Shown here: piece after piece, positions 15,634-21,678 of the stretch
Position numbering within the stretch: the stretch's first letter is position 1
How the letters are laid out: every line of letters begins with the position of its first letter
IMG/VR virus record: IMGVR_UViG_3300050821_002669
Coordinates: 1-21,678 of that record
DNA: 21,678 nucleotides
Origin: a virus
Strand: one strand, 5' to 3'
Position numbers and translations under genes: made by a program
Notes under the pieces: generated by a model
What the model saw: the letters and a program-made list of their open reading frames with translations, nothing else
The model's database searches: none
Told to the model about the DNA's origin: nothing

Positions 15634-16336
15634 TAAGGATTGGGATCGTCACATTCGACGGTCGGGCAGCGATTACACCAACGCGTTTCTGCAGCTCCTG
15701 CCGCAGGGCCAAGCCTGGCCGCGCGAAGGCTCGAGTACGCTGTTCGGCGTCGTCGATGGACTCTCGCAATATTGGGGTTACGTCGACGGCCGCGCCGCGG
15801 ATCTGCTCGAGCGAGAGAGCGATCCGCGCAAGACGATTGAGCTCCTGCCCGATTGGGAACGTGCGTGGGGCCTCCCGGATCCTTGCTTCCCGTCGGCGAC
15901 GACGATCGGCGAGCGCCAGCGCATGCTGGTGATGTTCATGACCTGGCTCGGCGGCCAGTCGCGTGACTACTTCAAGCGCGTCGCTAAGTTCGTCGGCTAC
16001 GACATTGAGATCAAGGAATTCGCGCCGTTCATGTGCGGCATCTCTCGGTGCGGTGACACCCGCACGCCGCCGCCGGATTCGCCGATCGAAGATCAAAACT
16101 TCCGCTGGTACATCGGGCCGGCCGAGCAGCGCTTCTATTGGGAAGTCAGCGTCGGCCAGGTCGGCCTCGTCTGGTTTCGCGCGTCGGCCGGTCAAGCTGG
16201 TGTCGATCCACATTTGAAGTTCAGTGTCCCGACCGAGCTTATCTGTCTGCTCGATCGCTGGAAGCCGGCGCACACCTTCATCGTTCCGGACTTCAGCAAG
16301 CTTGCCTTGGGTGGGCCGCTCCAGGGAACTCCTTAA
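15626..16336 (+). CDS. Mu gp48-like (DUF2313) tail protein
   Basis: The 236-aa protein matches the Mu gp48/YmfQ family: DWDRHIRRSGSDYTNAFLQL (5-24), LLPQGQAWPR (24-33), DLLERESDPRKTIELLPDWE (59-78), WGLPDPC (81-87), CGISRCGDTR, RWYIGPAEQRFYWEV and CLLDRWKPAHTF. The family lies at the periphery of Mu-type baseplates, linking wedge to fibre. The ATG at 15626 is preferred over the upstream TTG because GGAGA at 15613-15617 then sits eight bases away, and MASKDW is a natural N-terminus. The gene overlaps the gp47-like stop by eight bases, implying coupling. It is the last Mu-type baseplate gene; fibres and spikes follow. Confidence 0.9.
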   Translation: MASKDWDRHIRRSGSDYTNAFLQLLPQGQAWPREGSSTLFGVVDGLSQYWGYVDGRAADLLERESDPRKTIELLPDWERAWGLPDPCFPSATTIGERQRMLVMFMTWLGGQSRDYFKRVAKFVGYDIEIKEFAPFMCGISRCGDTRTPPPDSPIEDQNFRWYIGPAEQRFYWEVSVGQVGLVWFRASAGQAGVDPHLKFSVPTELICLLDRWKPAHTFIVPDFSKLALGGPLQGTP

Positions 16337-16408
16337 ATCCGTATCCGGACTCGACGCCGACCACATCGAGTGCATCGCTTAAGTTGCATTCGGTAACTCT
16401 ATCCAAAC

Positions 16409-16414
16409 GGAGAG
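16409..16414 (+). promoter_or_regulatory. Ribosome binding site for the GTG start at 16420
   Basis: GGAGAG lies five bases before the GTG and decides the start of the tailspike gene. The open frame extends upstream into the gp48-like gene but has no comparable signal there. The 83-base gap 16337-16419 shows no clear promoter or terminator. Confidence 0.65.
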
Positions 16415-16419
16415 CGATC

Positions 16420-18126
16420 GTGAAGTACGTTCAGCCCTGGGGCATAACTGATCCAAACGCGCCGTACATCAACGGCGATCCTTCGATCGCACGTCAAGGT
16501 TCGATCCCGCCAGCGGAAGCATTCGAGCATCCGATGCGGGAGCTCGTCTCCGTTATCACCAACAGCAAGATCGCGCCGGACGACGGCGACCTTGAGCAAG
16601 TTTCCGAAGGCATGCGCTCGCAGCGCATGAACTATTGCGAGGACACCGGCTCGATCAACACGCTTTCGGTTGCGCTCGATCCCCCGCTCGGTGCCTACAC
16701 CTTCGGCCTTCCGCTTCGCGTCAAAATCAGAACTACCAACAACGGAGCGTCGACGATCGATGCCGGTGCTGGCCGCGTGCCGATCAGAAAGCCGAACGGC
16801 GCCGAGGTTGCTGCGGGCGATCTTCCGGCCTTCGGCATGGCCGAGCTCGTCTATGACGGCACCGTGTTTCAAATGATCAACTTCGGCGGCGCTGGCGGCG
16901 GGCCCGGCGACGTCTTTTTGTATAACATTCCGTACTGCGTCGATTCCTCGCCCACGCGAAACTCCGTTATTGCCAACTTCAGCCCGGCGATTGCCTCGCT
17001 CTCTGCCGGAACGATCTTCATGGTGAAGATTTCCAACACGAGCAATGGAACGTCTGCGACCATCAATGTTAACGGTCTCGGTCCAAAGCCGATCTTCGCT
17101 CAAGGCTGCAACACGAACTGGCCGCTCCTGCCCGGAGACATTCAAGCTGGCGATGTGCTGGTGTTCACCTACGACGGGACGCAGTTTTGGGTTTACGCCA
17201 ATCCGGCCATCACAGAGGCCGTCACGCTCAATGTGTCGACCGTTCCTCAAATCAGGGATCTTTTCTCTGCGCTAGGCCGCAAACGTATTGCGACGACTGG
17301 CAACCTCAGAATCCTCATGGCAATAGGTGTCTACGGTCCTCCCTATTTGGGCGGCGCAATTCTCACGACCTATCATCCCGATGCCAGTCAAATAACGCTA
17401 GAGGGCACGATGCTGCCCGGCCAGGTGCCGCCGCCCAACGCCGGAGTTTTTCAGCGCAGCGGCTCCTCTGCTGCCGCACGGGCGAATGATGCCGCATATA
17501 ACATCGGAATGCTGCGCGCCCGATACGGGACTGAGATTCGGCTTGATGGATCAACCGGCTTTGGCATCGCCGGCACCGGTCCCGGATCAATCAACATCAA
17601 AAACATTTTGATCACCGGGCCGAATTATTATTTTGCAGGACAGGCCGGGTTCGGCGCCATAGGAAACATGTCGTTGAACGGCTGCAGCGCGTGGGGGCTA
17701 TCCGACGTTGGCTTCGCTGCTTACGGAACGTCGCAAATGTCCGCCATCAATTGTCATTCCTATGCCTGTGGAACTCGAGGTTTTATTGCGACAGCGAGCG
17801 CGGCCTTGCAGCTCACTGGCGGCAGCGCGGGCGGAAATACCTCGCACGGCGTCGAAGCATCACACGGTGCTCGAATCAACTCCGACGCCCCCGACCAAGC
17901 CTCGATATCGTTGGGTTTCCAGTCTGCATACAACGGTGGATGCGGATGCAGTGCTCAGTCTGGTTTCATTTTCATTCGGCATGGCACGATCGTTTCTAAC
18001 GGATCGACCGACATGTTTGCGTGGAACATGGGAACGGTCGCGCAATATCAGGGAAGCGTCGGCACGGTCTCGCCGTACTGGGGCAATGAGGGCAATTTGA
18101 ACTCGATCGCCATCAACTACGGCTAG
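16420..18126 (+). CDS. Tailspike with probable right-handed beta-helix
   Basis: The GTG at 16420 with GGAGAG upstream gives a 568-aa protein starting MKYVQPWGITDPNAPYING, an N-terminus suited to baseplate or fibre docking. Residues about 80-155 and 170-260 are two related beta modules (IDAGAGRVPIRKPNG versus INVNGLGPKPIF, each ending near YDGT-x-F). Residues about 276-530 have short regular strands with Asn/Gly turns (INIKNILITG, NMSLNGCSAWG, SAINCHSYACGTRG, LQLTGGSAGG), the pattern of pectate-lyase-type beta-helix tailspikes that bind or cleave capsule or O-antigen. No catalytic acids can be assigned with confidence. Several Cys residues (about 421, 445, 450, 508, 510) cluster in the helix. 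The following small gene could be a chaperone. Binding role is inferred from fold and position. Confidence 0.78.
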   Translation: MKYVQPWGITDPNAPYINGDPSIARQGSIPPAEAFEHPMRELVSVITNSKIAPDDGDLEQVSEGMRSQRMNYCEDTGSINTLSVALDPPLGAYTFGLPLRVKIRTTNNGASTIDAGAGRVPIRKPNGAEVAAGDLPAFGMAELVYDGTVFQMINFGGAGGGPGDVFLYNIPYCVDSSPTRNSVIANFSPAIASLSAGTIFMVKISNTSNGTSATINVNGLGPKPIFAQGCNTNWPLLPGDIQAGDVLVFTYDGTQFWVYANPAITEAVTLNVSTVPQIRDLFSALGRKRIATTGNLRILMAIGVYGPPYLGGAILTTYHPDASQITLEGTMLPGQVPPPNAGVFQRSGSSAAARANDAAYNIGMLRARYGTEIRLDGSTGFGIAGTGPGSINIKNILITGPNYYFAGQAGFGAIGNMSLNGCSAWGLSDVGFAAYGTSQMSAINCHSYACGTRGFIATASAALQLTGGSAGGNTSHGVEASHGARINSDAPDQASISLGFQSAYNGGCGCSAQSGFIFIRHGTIVSNGSTDMFAWNMGTVAQYQGSVGTVSPYWGNEGNLNSIAINYG

Positions 18127-18130
18127 AACG

Positions 18131-18140
18131 AGAGGGAGAG
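18131..18140 (+). promoter_or_regulatory. Ribosome binding site for the gene at 18147
   Basis: AGAGGGAGAG lies six bases before the ATG at 18147 and is a clear Shine-Dalgarno element in the 20-base gap after the tailspike. Confidence 0.6.
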
Positions 18141-18146
18141 AAGCTT

Positions 18147-18635
18147 ATGACAACCCAGACCGTTCAGGTGTTTATTCGTTCGGAAGAGCTCGGCGGGGCC
18201 AATCCGCTCGTTATTGCCTGCTATCCCGAAAGCCGTCCGGTTCCGATCGACACGCACGGCCCAGGGATGTCAGTTCTCATGCTTCCGGTTGAGGCAATAC
18301 AACAACCATCACTCGATGGTGGGGTGCCAAAATTAGTCGACAACTGGCAAGACTTTGGCGGCACAACGGCGGTGTCGTCAGAGGCTGCACGACGAATCGA
18401 GCAATCGTTCACGGCCTCCGAGCAAATCGCCAGCAATCGACAGATGATCGAATACATACAGAAGTACGGTGCCGACACAGCGAAGTGGCCGCCCGATGCG
18501 AGGCAGCACAAGGCCGAGCTCGACGAGAAATGGAAATATGTCGATGCAGTGAAGGTGCAAGCTCGCGCCCACATCACTGCCAGACCGCACGATCCATCGA
18601 GCGATAAAGTCTGGCCGACTCGACCATCAACGTGA
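18147..18635 (+). CDS. Unrecognised 162-aa protein after the tailspike
   Basis: I do not recognise this protein. The N-terminal half (TVQVFIRSEEL, NPLVIACYPESRPVPID, MSVLMLPVEAI) looks like beta strands. The C-terminal half is helical and charged (AARRIEQSFTASEQI, SNRQMIEYIQKYGADTAKW, ELDEKWKYVDAVKVQARAHI), ending in a Pro/Ser/Thr-rich tail. It has no signal peptide or membrane segment. A strong ribosome binding site and dense packing support it as a real gene. Its place directly after a tailspike and before another appendage gene is where tail-fibre chaperones or spike-capping proteins often lie; that role is inference. It could also be a small structural adaptor. Confidence 0.72.
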   Translation: MTTQTVQVFIRSEELGGANPLVIACYPESRPVPIDTHGPGMSVLMLPVEAIQQPSLDGGVPKLVDNWQDFGGTTAVSSEAARRIEQSFTASEQIASNRQMIEYIQKYGADTAKWPPDARQHKAELDEKWKYVDAVKVQARAHITARPHDPSSDKVWPTRPST

Positions 18636-18645
18636 GCCCGTCGCG

Positions 18646-19050
18646 ATGTCCAACATTCTGGCGATGCCACTGGTCGAGCTTTCGGTCGAAACCAGCAATA
18701 ACGAGGACTGGATCGATTCGATTGTCTATTACGTCGACACCGGTGACGTTACTCCACCGCAGCTCGATCTCAGGGGCATCATCTTTGAGATGGAGATTCG
18801 TCGCTCTGAGCTCGAGCATGAAGTTCTGCTTTCGGCGTCGACCGAGAACGGAACGCTTAAAATCGGCACGCCTCCGGATTTCGGCTTTTTTCTGTTTAAC
18901 ATCCCGGTCACGCAGATGAGCAATTTTATCGCCGGCAGCTACGTCGGCGATATCACCGGCCGGGACACATTCTATACGCGCCAGATCGCGAAGGTCGCGC
19001 TGACCGTCACTGAGGGCATCACCAAGCAACCAGTAGTCACGATGGCTTAG
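18646..19050 (+). CDS. BppU N-terminal-like Ig-type appendage protein
   Basis: The 134-aa protein resembles the Ig-like domain found at the N-terminus of BppU-type upper baseplate proteins and in related fibre-locus proteins: QLDLRGIIFEMEIRR (39-53), a central LKIG, a hydrophobic FGFFLFNIPVTQM strand and GSYVGDI-x-G (98-104), then a final strand leading to TEGITK. These domains connect receptor-binding proteins to the baseplate in siphophages. Here it lies just before a large receptor-binding fibre, so it may act as its adaptor. The stop is two bases before the next ATG. The assignment is by motif resemblance and not certain. A weak ribosome site suggests coupling to the upstream gene. Confidence 0.68.
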   Translation: MSNILAMPLVELSVETSNNEDWIDSIVYYVDTGDVTPPQLDLRGIIFEMEIRRSELEHEVLLSASTENGTLKIGTPPDFGFFLFNIPVTQMSNFIAGSYVGDITGRDTFYTRQIAKVALTVTEGITKQPVVTMA

Positions 19051-19052
19051 AA

Positions 19053-20672
19053 ATGGCAACCAGGACCGTCATCGCCCCATCTTTGGCTCCGGCAGTATCC
19101 GTCTTCGCGGCGCCTTATGCCGCGGAGGGGCCGCTCATTAGTGGCACGAGCGCAACGCCAAATTCGATCGACACGACGGCGAATAAGACGTTCTCGATCA
19201 ACGAATTCAATCGCAGTTTTGATGTCGGCGTGAGGCTGCGTGCGACCGCGGTCGGCTTCACCGATACCTGGCTCGAGGGCGTGGTCACGGCTTGGGACGG
19301 CCAGGTCCTGACCATCGACGGCGATCTCGCGCACAACGCGTCGTCAACCGTTTATTCGAACTGGACGATCAATGTCGCCGGGCAACCAGGAGCCCAGGGA
19401 GTACAGGGACCGACTGGGCCAACAGGACCCAGCGGCGGTCCGGTCGGACCCGCAGGCCCGCCCGGAGTTCCCGGTTCAGTCTGGCGCAACGGCAGCGGGG
19501 TGCCGGCCAACTCGCTGGGCGCCAACGGCGACTACTATCTCAACGACAACAATGGCGACGTCTATCTGCGGACAGCGTCGCTTTATTCGATTGTCGCGAA
19601 CATCAATGGTTCCAACGGTGCGCCTGGTCCTGTCGGTCCAGTTGGTCCGACCGGCCCGCAGGGCATCATCGAAGAGGCCCCCACCGACGGCGGTTACTAT
19701 GCGCGCCGAAATGCTGTCTGGGCTACACCACCGGGTGGCGGAAACGTTAGTGTCGCCGGAACGCCAGTCGCCGGTCAATTCGCGCAGTGGACCAGTCCCA
19801 ACACCATCACTGGTGCCGCTACGACAACGTTCGCGCCGATTGATTCACCGACATTCACCGGCAGTCCACAGGCGCCGACGGCGCCGCCGGGCGATAACGA
19901 CACGAGCATCGCCACGACAGCATTCGTGAATGCCGGATTTCATCCGCGCAATCTGCTCTTTTCAACTTCAATAAACGGTCTCGCGCCGTTGAGCGGCGGT
20001 GGAACGCTGAACTTCCTGCGTGCAGATGGAACGTGGGCAGTGCCACCAGGTACGGCGGCATTTACAACCGGCGATCTAAAACAGACGCACAAAACCGTTG
20101 CGGATTCAGGTTGGATTTTCTGGGTTGATGGCACGATCGGCGACGCCTCGTCCGGCGCCAATCGAGCAAACATCGATACGCAAGCGCTGTTTCTGCTCTA
20201 CTATGATAATTACTCAGATGCGAATTGCCCGCTGAAAACTTCGACAGGCGCCGCCACTACGCGCTCCGCTCAGGGCTCCTCCTCCACTGCCTGGGCGGCG
20301 CATTGCAGGATGAGCCTGCCGCTCGGTTCCGGTCGCGCGCTTGGTGTCGCTGGCGCTGGCTCTGGTTTAACAACGCGCGCGCTCGGTAGTGCAGTCGGCG
20401 AGGAAGCGCACGTTCTCTCTGTTGCTGAGATGCCGACGCATAACCACCCAGTCACCGATCCAGGACACAATCACATTTACGAAATGGATGGGTCCAGTAC
20501 GCCTGGCGGATCCTCAGCAGGGATACCCGGCCGGGGCGACAGCGGCACGGTCGGCGCGTATGGCACCGTGCAAAATTCTTCTACCAATATCAGCATTCAG
20601 ATGACTGGTAGTAGTTCTGGGCACAACAACATGCAGCCAACCGCGTTCATCAACGTGATGATCAAGCTATGA
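19053..20672 (+). CDS. Collagen-like tail fibre with tail-collar receptor-binding domain
   Basis: The 539-aa protein has a beta-rich N-terminal domain (about 20-108) and two collagen-like Gly-x-y stretches (109-141 and 189-204). They flank a small module (VWRNGSGVPANSLGANGDYY). The shaft repeats fibre modules also present in the long fibre (APTDGGYYARRNAVWA, 209-224; FTGSPQAPTAPPGDNDTSIA near 268-287; GGGTLNFLRADGTWAVPP near 315-332). Residues about 340-539 are a tail-collar domain: GEEAHVLSVAEMPTHNHP (449-466), a second HNH at 472-474, and HNNMQPTAFINVMIKL at the end. The HxH pairs are likely metal ligands in the trimeric tip, as in T4 gp12. It is therefore a strong candidate receptor-binding protein. 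The ATG lies two bases after the previous stop. Confidence 0.88.
   Translation: MATRTVIAPSLAPAVSVFAAPYAAEGPLISGTSATPNSIDTTANKTFSINEFNRSFDVGVRLRATAVGFTDTWLEGVVTAWDGQVLTIDGDLAHNASSTVYSNWTINVAGQPGAQGVQGPTGPTGPSGGPVGPAGPPGVPGSVWRNGSGVPANSLGANGDYYLNDNNGDVYLRTASLYSIVANINGSNGAPGPVGPVGPTGPQGIIEEAPTDGGYYARRNAVWATPPGGGNVSVAGTPVAGQFAQWTSPNTITGAATTTFAPIDSPTFTGSPQAPTAPPGDNDTSIATTAFVNAGFHPRNLLFSTSINGLAPLSGGGTLNFLRADGTWAVPPGTAAFTTGDLKQTHKTVADSGWIFWVDGTIGDASSGANRANIDTQALFLLYYDNYSDANCPLKTSTGAATTRSAQGSSSTAWAAHCRMSLPLGSGRALGVAGAGSGLTTRALGSAVGEEAHVLSVAEMPTHNHPVTDPGHNHIYEMDGSSTPGGSSAGIPGRGDSGTVGAYGTVQNSSTNISIQMTGSSSGHNNMQPTAFINVMIKL
19377..19664 (+). repeat. Collagen-like Gly-x-y coding repeats (two blocks)
   Basis: Codons for Gly-x-y triplets span about 19377-19475 and 19617-19664, with Pro and Thr favoured in the other positions. 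They would form a collagen-like triple helix in the trimeric fibre shaft. The intervening codons encode a small globular insert. Confidence 0.85.
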
Positions 20673-20700
20673 GCTCTGCCGGAAAGACGGCGCACAGACA

Positions 20701-21168
20701 ATGACGACCGTCGCTTTCAAGCTCGGCGGCACGCTGGAAATCATCACCGAACCTACCAAGGCCGGATGTTTTGTTACGTTGCGCTTCGGCGCCTTCACTG
20801 TAACCGCAAGAGGAAACGACATGTCCTATACGCTTCCTGCCGACAAGCAAGTTCACATTCAGGTCGCCTATGTCGACGCAAACGACAATCCCGCCAAGGT
20901 TGACGGCGCTGTGGAATGGGCAAGTTCTGACGCTTCAATCGTGATCGTGATCGTCGATACGTCTGACAGCACCATGGCGATCGTGCGTTCGGGCGGCAAA
21001 CTCGGACAGGTGCAAGTCACCGCGACCGCTGATGCCGACCTCGGTGACGGAGTGCGTGAACTCATTACGACAATGGATGTCGAGGTCGTCGCGGGCGAGG
21101 CTGTGGCTGGCACCATCACGCCAGTGGGCGAAGCCGAAGATGCACCGCATGTCGAGCATCGCGGATAA
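20701..21168 (+). CDS. Ig-like (Big2-type) accessory tail protein
   Basis: The 155-aa protein has a short beta N-terminus (MTTVAFKLGGTLEII) and an Ig-like domain from about 45 to 135: LPADKQVHIQVAYVDANDN, the Big2-like VEWASSDASI (71-80), GKLGQVQVTATADADLGDG (99-117) and TTMDVEVVAGEAV. Such proteins are common beside fibre and lysis genes of phages, where Ig-like domains are thought to decorate virions or assist weak surface contact. The C-terminal tail is acidic and probably flexible. An internal ATG at 20821 has a better GAGGAA ribosome site and could be the real start; the 20701 ATG is kept because the N-terminal strands look protein-like. The 28-base gap to the previous gene holds nothing clear. 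Confidence 0.72.
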   Translation: MTTVAFKLGGTLEIITEPTKAGCFVTLRFGAFTVTARGNDMSYTLPADKQVHIQVAYVDANDNPAKVDGAVEWASSDASIVIVIVDTSDSTMAIVRSGGKLGQVQVTATADADLGDGVRELITTMDVEVVAGEAVAGTITPVGEAEDAPHVEHRG

Positions 21169-21204
21169 GAAATCAGATCGCAGCCTGGGGGCGGGGCGAA
21201 CGAT

Positions 21205-21231
21205 CTTTGCTTCCCTAATCAAAGAAGGAAG
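21205..21231 (+). promoter_or_regulatory. Possible hairpin masking the endolysin ribosome binding site
   Basis: In the 69-base gap before the endolysin, CTTCC at 21210-21214 can pair with GGAAG at 21227-21231, which is the Shine-Dalgarno for the ATG at 21238. Alternatively CTTTG at 21205-21209 can pair with CAAAG at 21220-21224. Stems are only five pairs, so the structure is tentative. Confidence 0.3.
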
Positions 21232-21237
21232 TTCACG

Positions 21238-21678
21238 ATGACCACGGTCAACCGGAAGGTGCTCGATATCTCGCATCACAACGATATTAGCTCGTGGGAC
21301 CAGATCAAGGGTGCAGGCATCGTTGGCATCATCCACAAAGCAACAGAGGGCACGGGTTACGTTGATCCGGAATATCTTGCGCGCTGTGCCCCGGCGATGC
21401 GCGCCGGATTGATGTGGGGCGCTTACCACTTTGCCGACTCGTCCAACGTGCAGGCGCAGGTTGACAATTTTCTCAATGTCGTTGGGGTCGATAACGACAC
21501 GCTGTACGCGCTTGATTGGGAAGATGATCCCAACGGCAACACGATGTCGGTCGATCAGGCGAAGCAGTTCATAAGTTTACTGGAAGCGCGCATCGGCGCT
21601 AATCGCTGTGTGATCTATTCCGGCAACACCGTGAAGGACCAACTCGGTTCGAGGAAGGATTCGGTGCTCGGCGCGCAT
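21238..21678 (+). CDS. GH25 muramidase (endolysin), 3' partial
   Basis: The 147 visible codons start with VLDISHHND (8-16), the glycoside hydrolase family 25 opening, and include IIHKATEGTGYVDP (31-44), GAYHFADS (61-68) and ALDWEDD (91-97). The catalytic Glu is probably Glu95 of the DWE motif, with Asp10 and Asp93 as conserved active-site acids. GH25 enzymes cleave the beta-1,4 bond between N-acetylmuramic acid and N-acetylglucosamine. No signal peptide is visible, so release by a holin encoded elsewhere is expected. AAGGAAG at 21225-21231 lies six bases before the ATG. The gene runs off the window, so the C-terminal end and any binding domain are unseen. Its place after tail and fibre genes fits a lysis module start. 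A virion-associated lysin is a less likely alternative. Confidence 0.94.
   Translation, partial: MTTVNRKVLDISHHNDISSWDQIKGAGIVGIIHKATEGTGYVDPEYLARCAPAMRAGLMWGAYHFADSSNVQAQVDNFLNVVGVDNDTLYALDWEDDPNGNTMSVDQAKQFISLLEARIGANRCVIYSGNTVKDQLGSRKDSVLGAH

Noticed and set aside
15581-16375. Minus-strand ORF of 264 codons opposite the gp48-like gene
   Set aside because: The plus strand is a clear gp48 family member, so this is a shadow frame.
16138-16419. N-terminal extension of the tailspike frame into the gp48-like gene
   Set aside because: It would overlap the gp48-like gene by about 200 bases and has no ribosome site; GTG 16420 with GGAGAG is better.
16399-17250. Minus-strand ORF of 283 codons opposite the tailspike
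   Set aside because: No motif or ribosome site; shadow of the tailspike coding strand.
21169-21237. Intrinsic terminator before the endolysin
   Set aside because: No strong GC stem followed by a T run; only weak five-base pairings are present.
1-21678. Mobile elements, tRNA genes, attachment sites
   Set aside because: No transposase, integrase, tRNA-like cloverleaf or flanking direct repeats were recognised; Mu-like gene order alone does not show a transposable phage.

Overview
The window is one continuous block of tail genes from a contractile-tailed (myovirus-type) bacteriophage, prophage or phage-tail-like particle. Every gene I accept is on the + strand, and neighbours overlap or sit only a few bases apart, so it reads like one long late operon. 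The core is recognisably Mu-like: homologues of the Mu gpN/gp43 hub, gp44 (P), gp45 spike, gp46, gp47 (baseplate J) and gp48 appear in Mu order. The high-GC, GTC/GAG/GCG-rich codon use and the style of the fibre modules suggest an alphaproteobacterial host, perhaps Rhizobiales. That host call is an inference; no host gene, integrase, tRNA or attachment site lies in the window.

Layout. (1) 1-5765: two tandem, apparently paralogous tape-measure-like proteins; each has a coiled N-terminal region and a CHAP/TIGR02594-like Cys-His hydrolase module, and the second also has a lysozyme-like domain. (2) 5776-8185: baseplate hub genes, with the gpN (DNA-circularisation-family) protein split into two ORFs, followed by a gp44/P-like hub. 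(3) 8201-9445: a gp45-like central spike with an HVH apex motif and an unusual fibre-like C-terminal extension. (4) 9442-13936: three fibre/adhesin-type genes inserted between the gp45 and gp46 homologues. (5) 13943-16336: baseplate wedge genes gp46, gp47/J and gp48. (6) 16420-20672: a beta-helix tailspike, an unrecognised 162-aa protein, a BppU-like Ig-type protein, and a large collagen-like fibre ending in a tail-collar/receptor-binding domain. (7) 20701-21678: a small Ig-like protein, then the start of a GH25 muramidase endolysin that runs off the end of the window.

Together these genes would set tail length and carry cell-wall hydrolases for entry (tape measures), build the baseplate and spike, display at least four different receptor-binding proteins, and begin the lysis module. 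The most notable points are the duplicated tape measure with duplicated hydrolase modules, a possible spike-fibre fusion by a -1 slip on a T5 run at 9439-9443, a 15-residue repeat inside a DUF4376-like protein, and exchange of modules between two fibre genes. No intergenic stretch exceeds about 85 bases. I saw no convincing promoter or intrinsic terminator.
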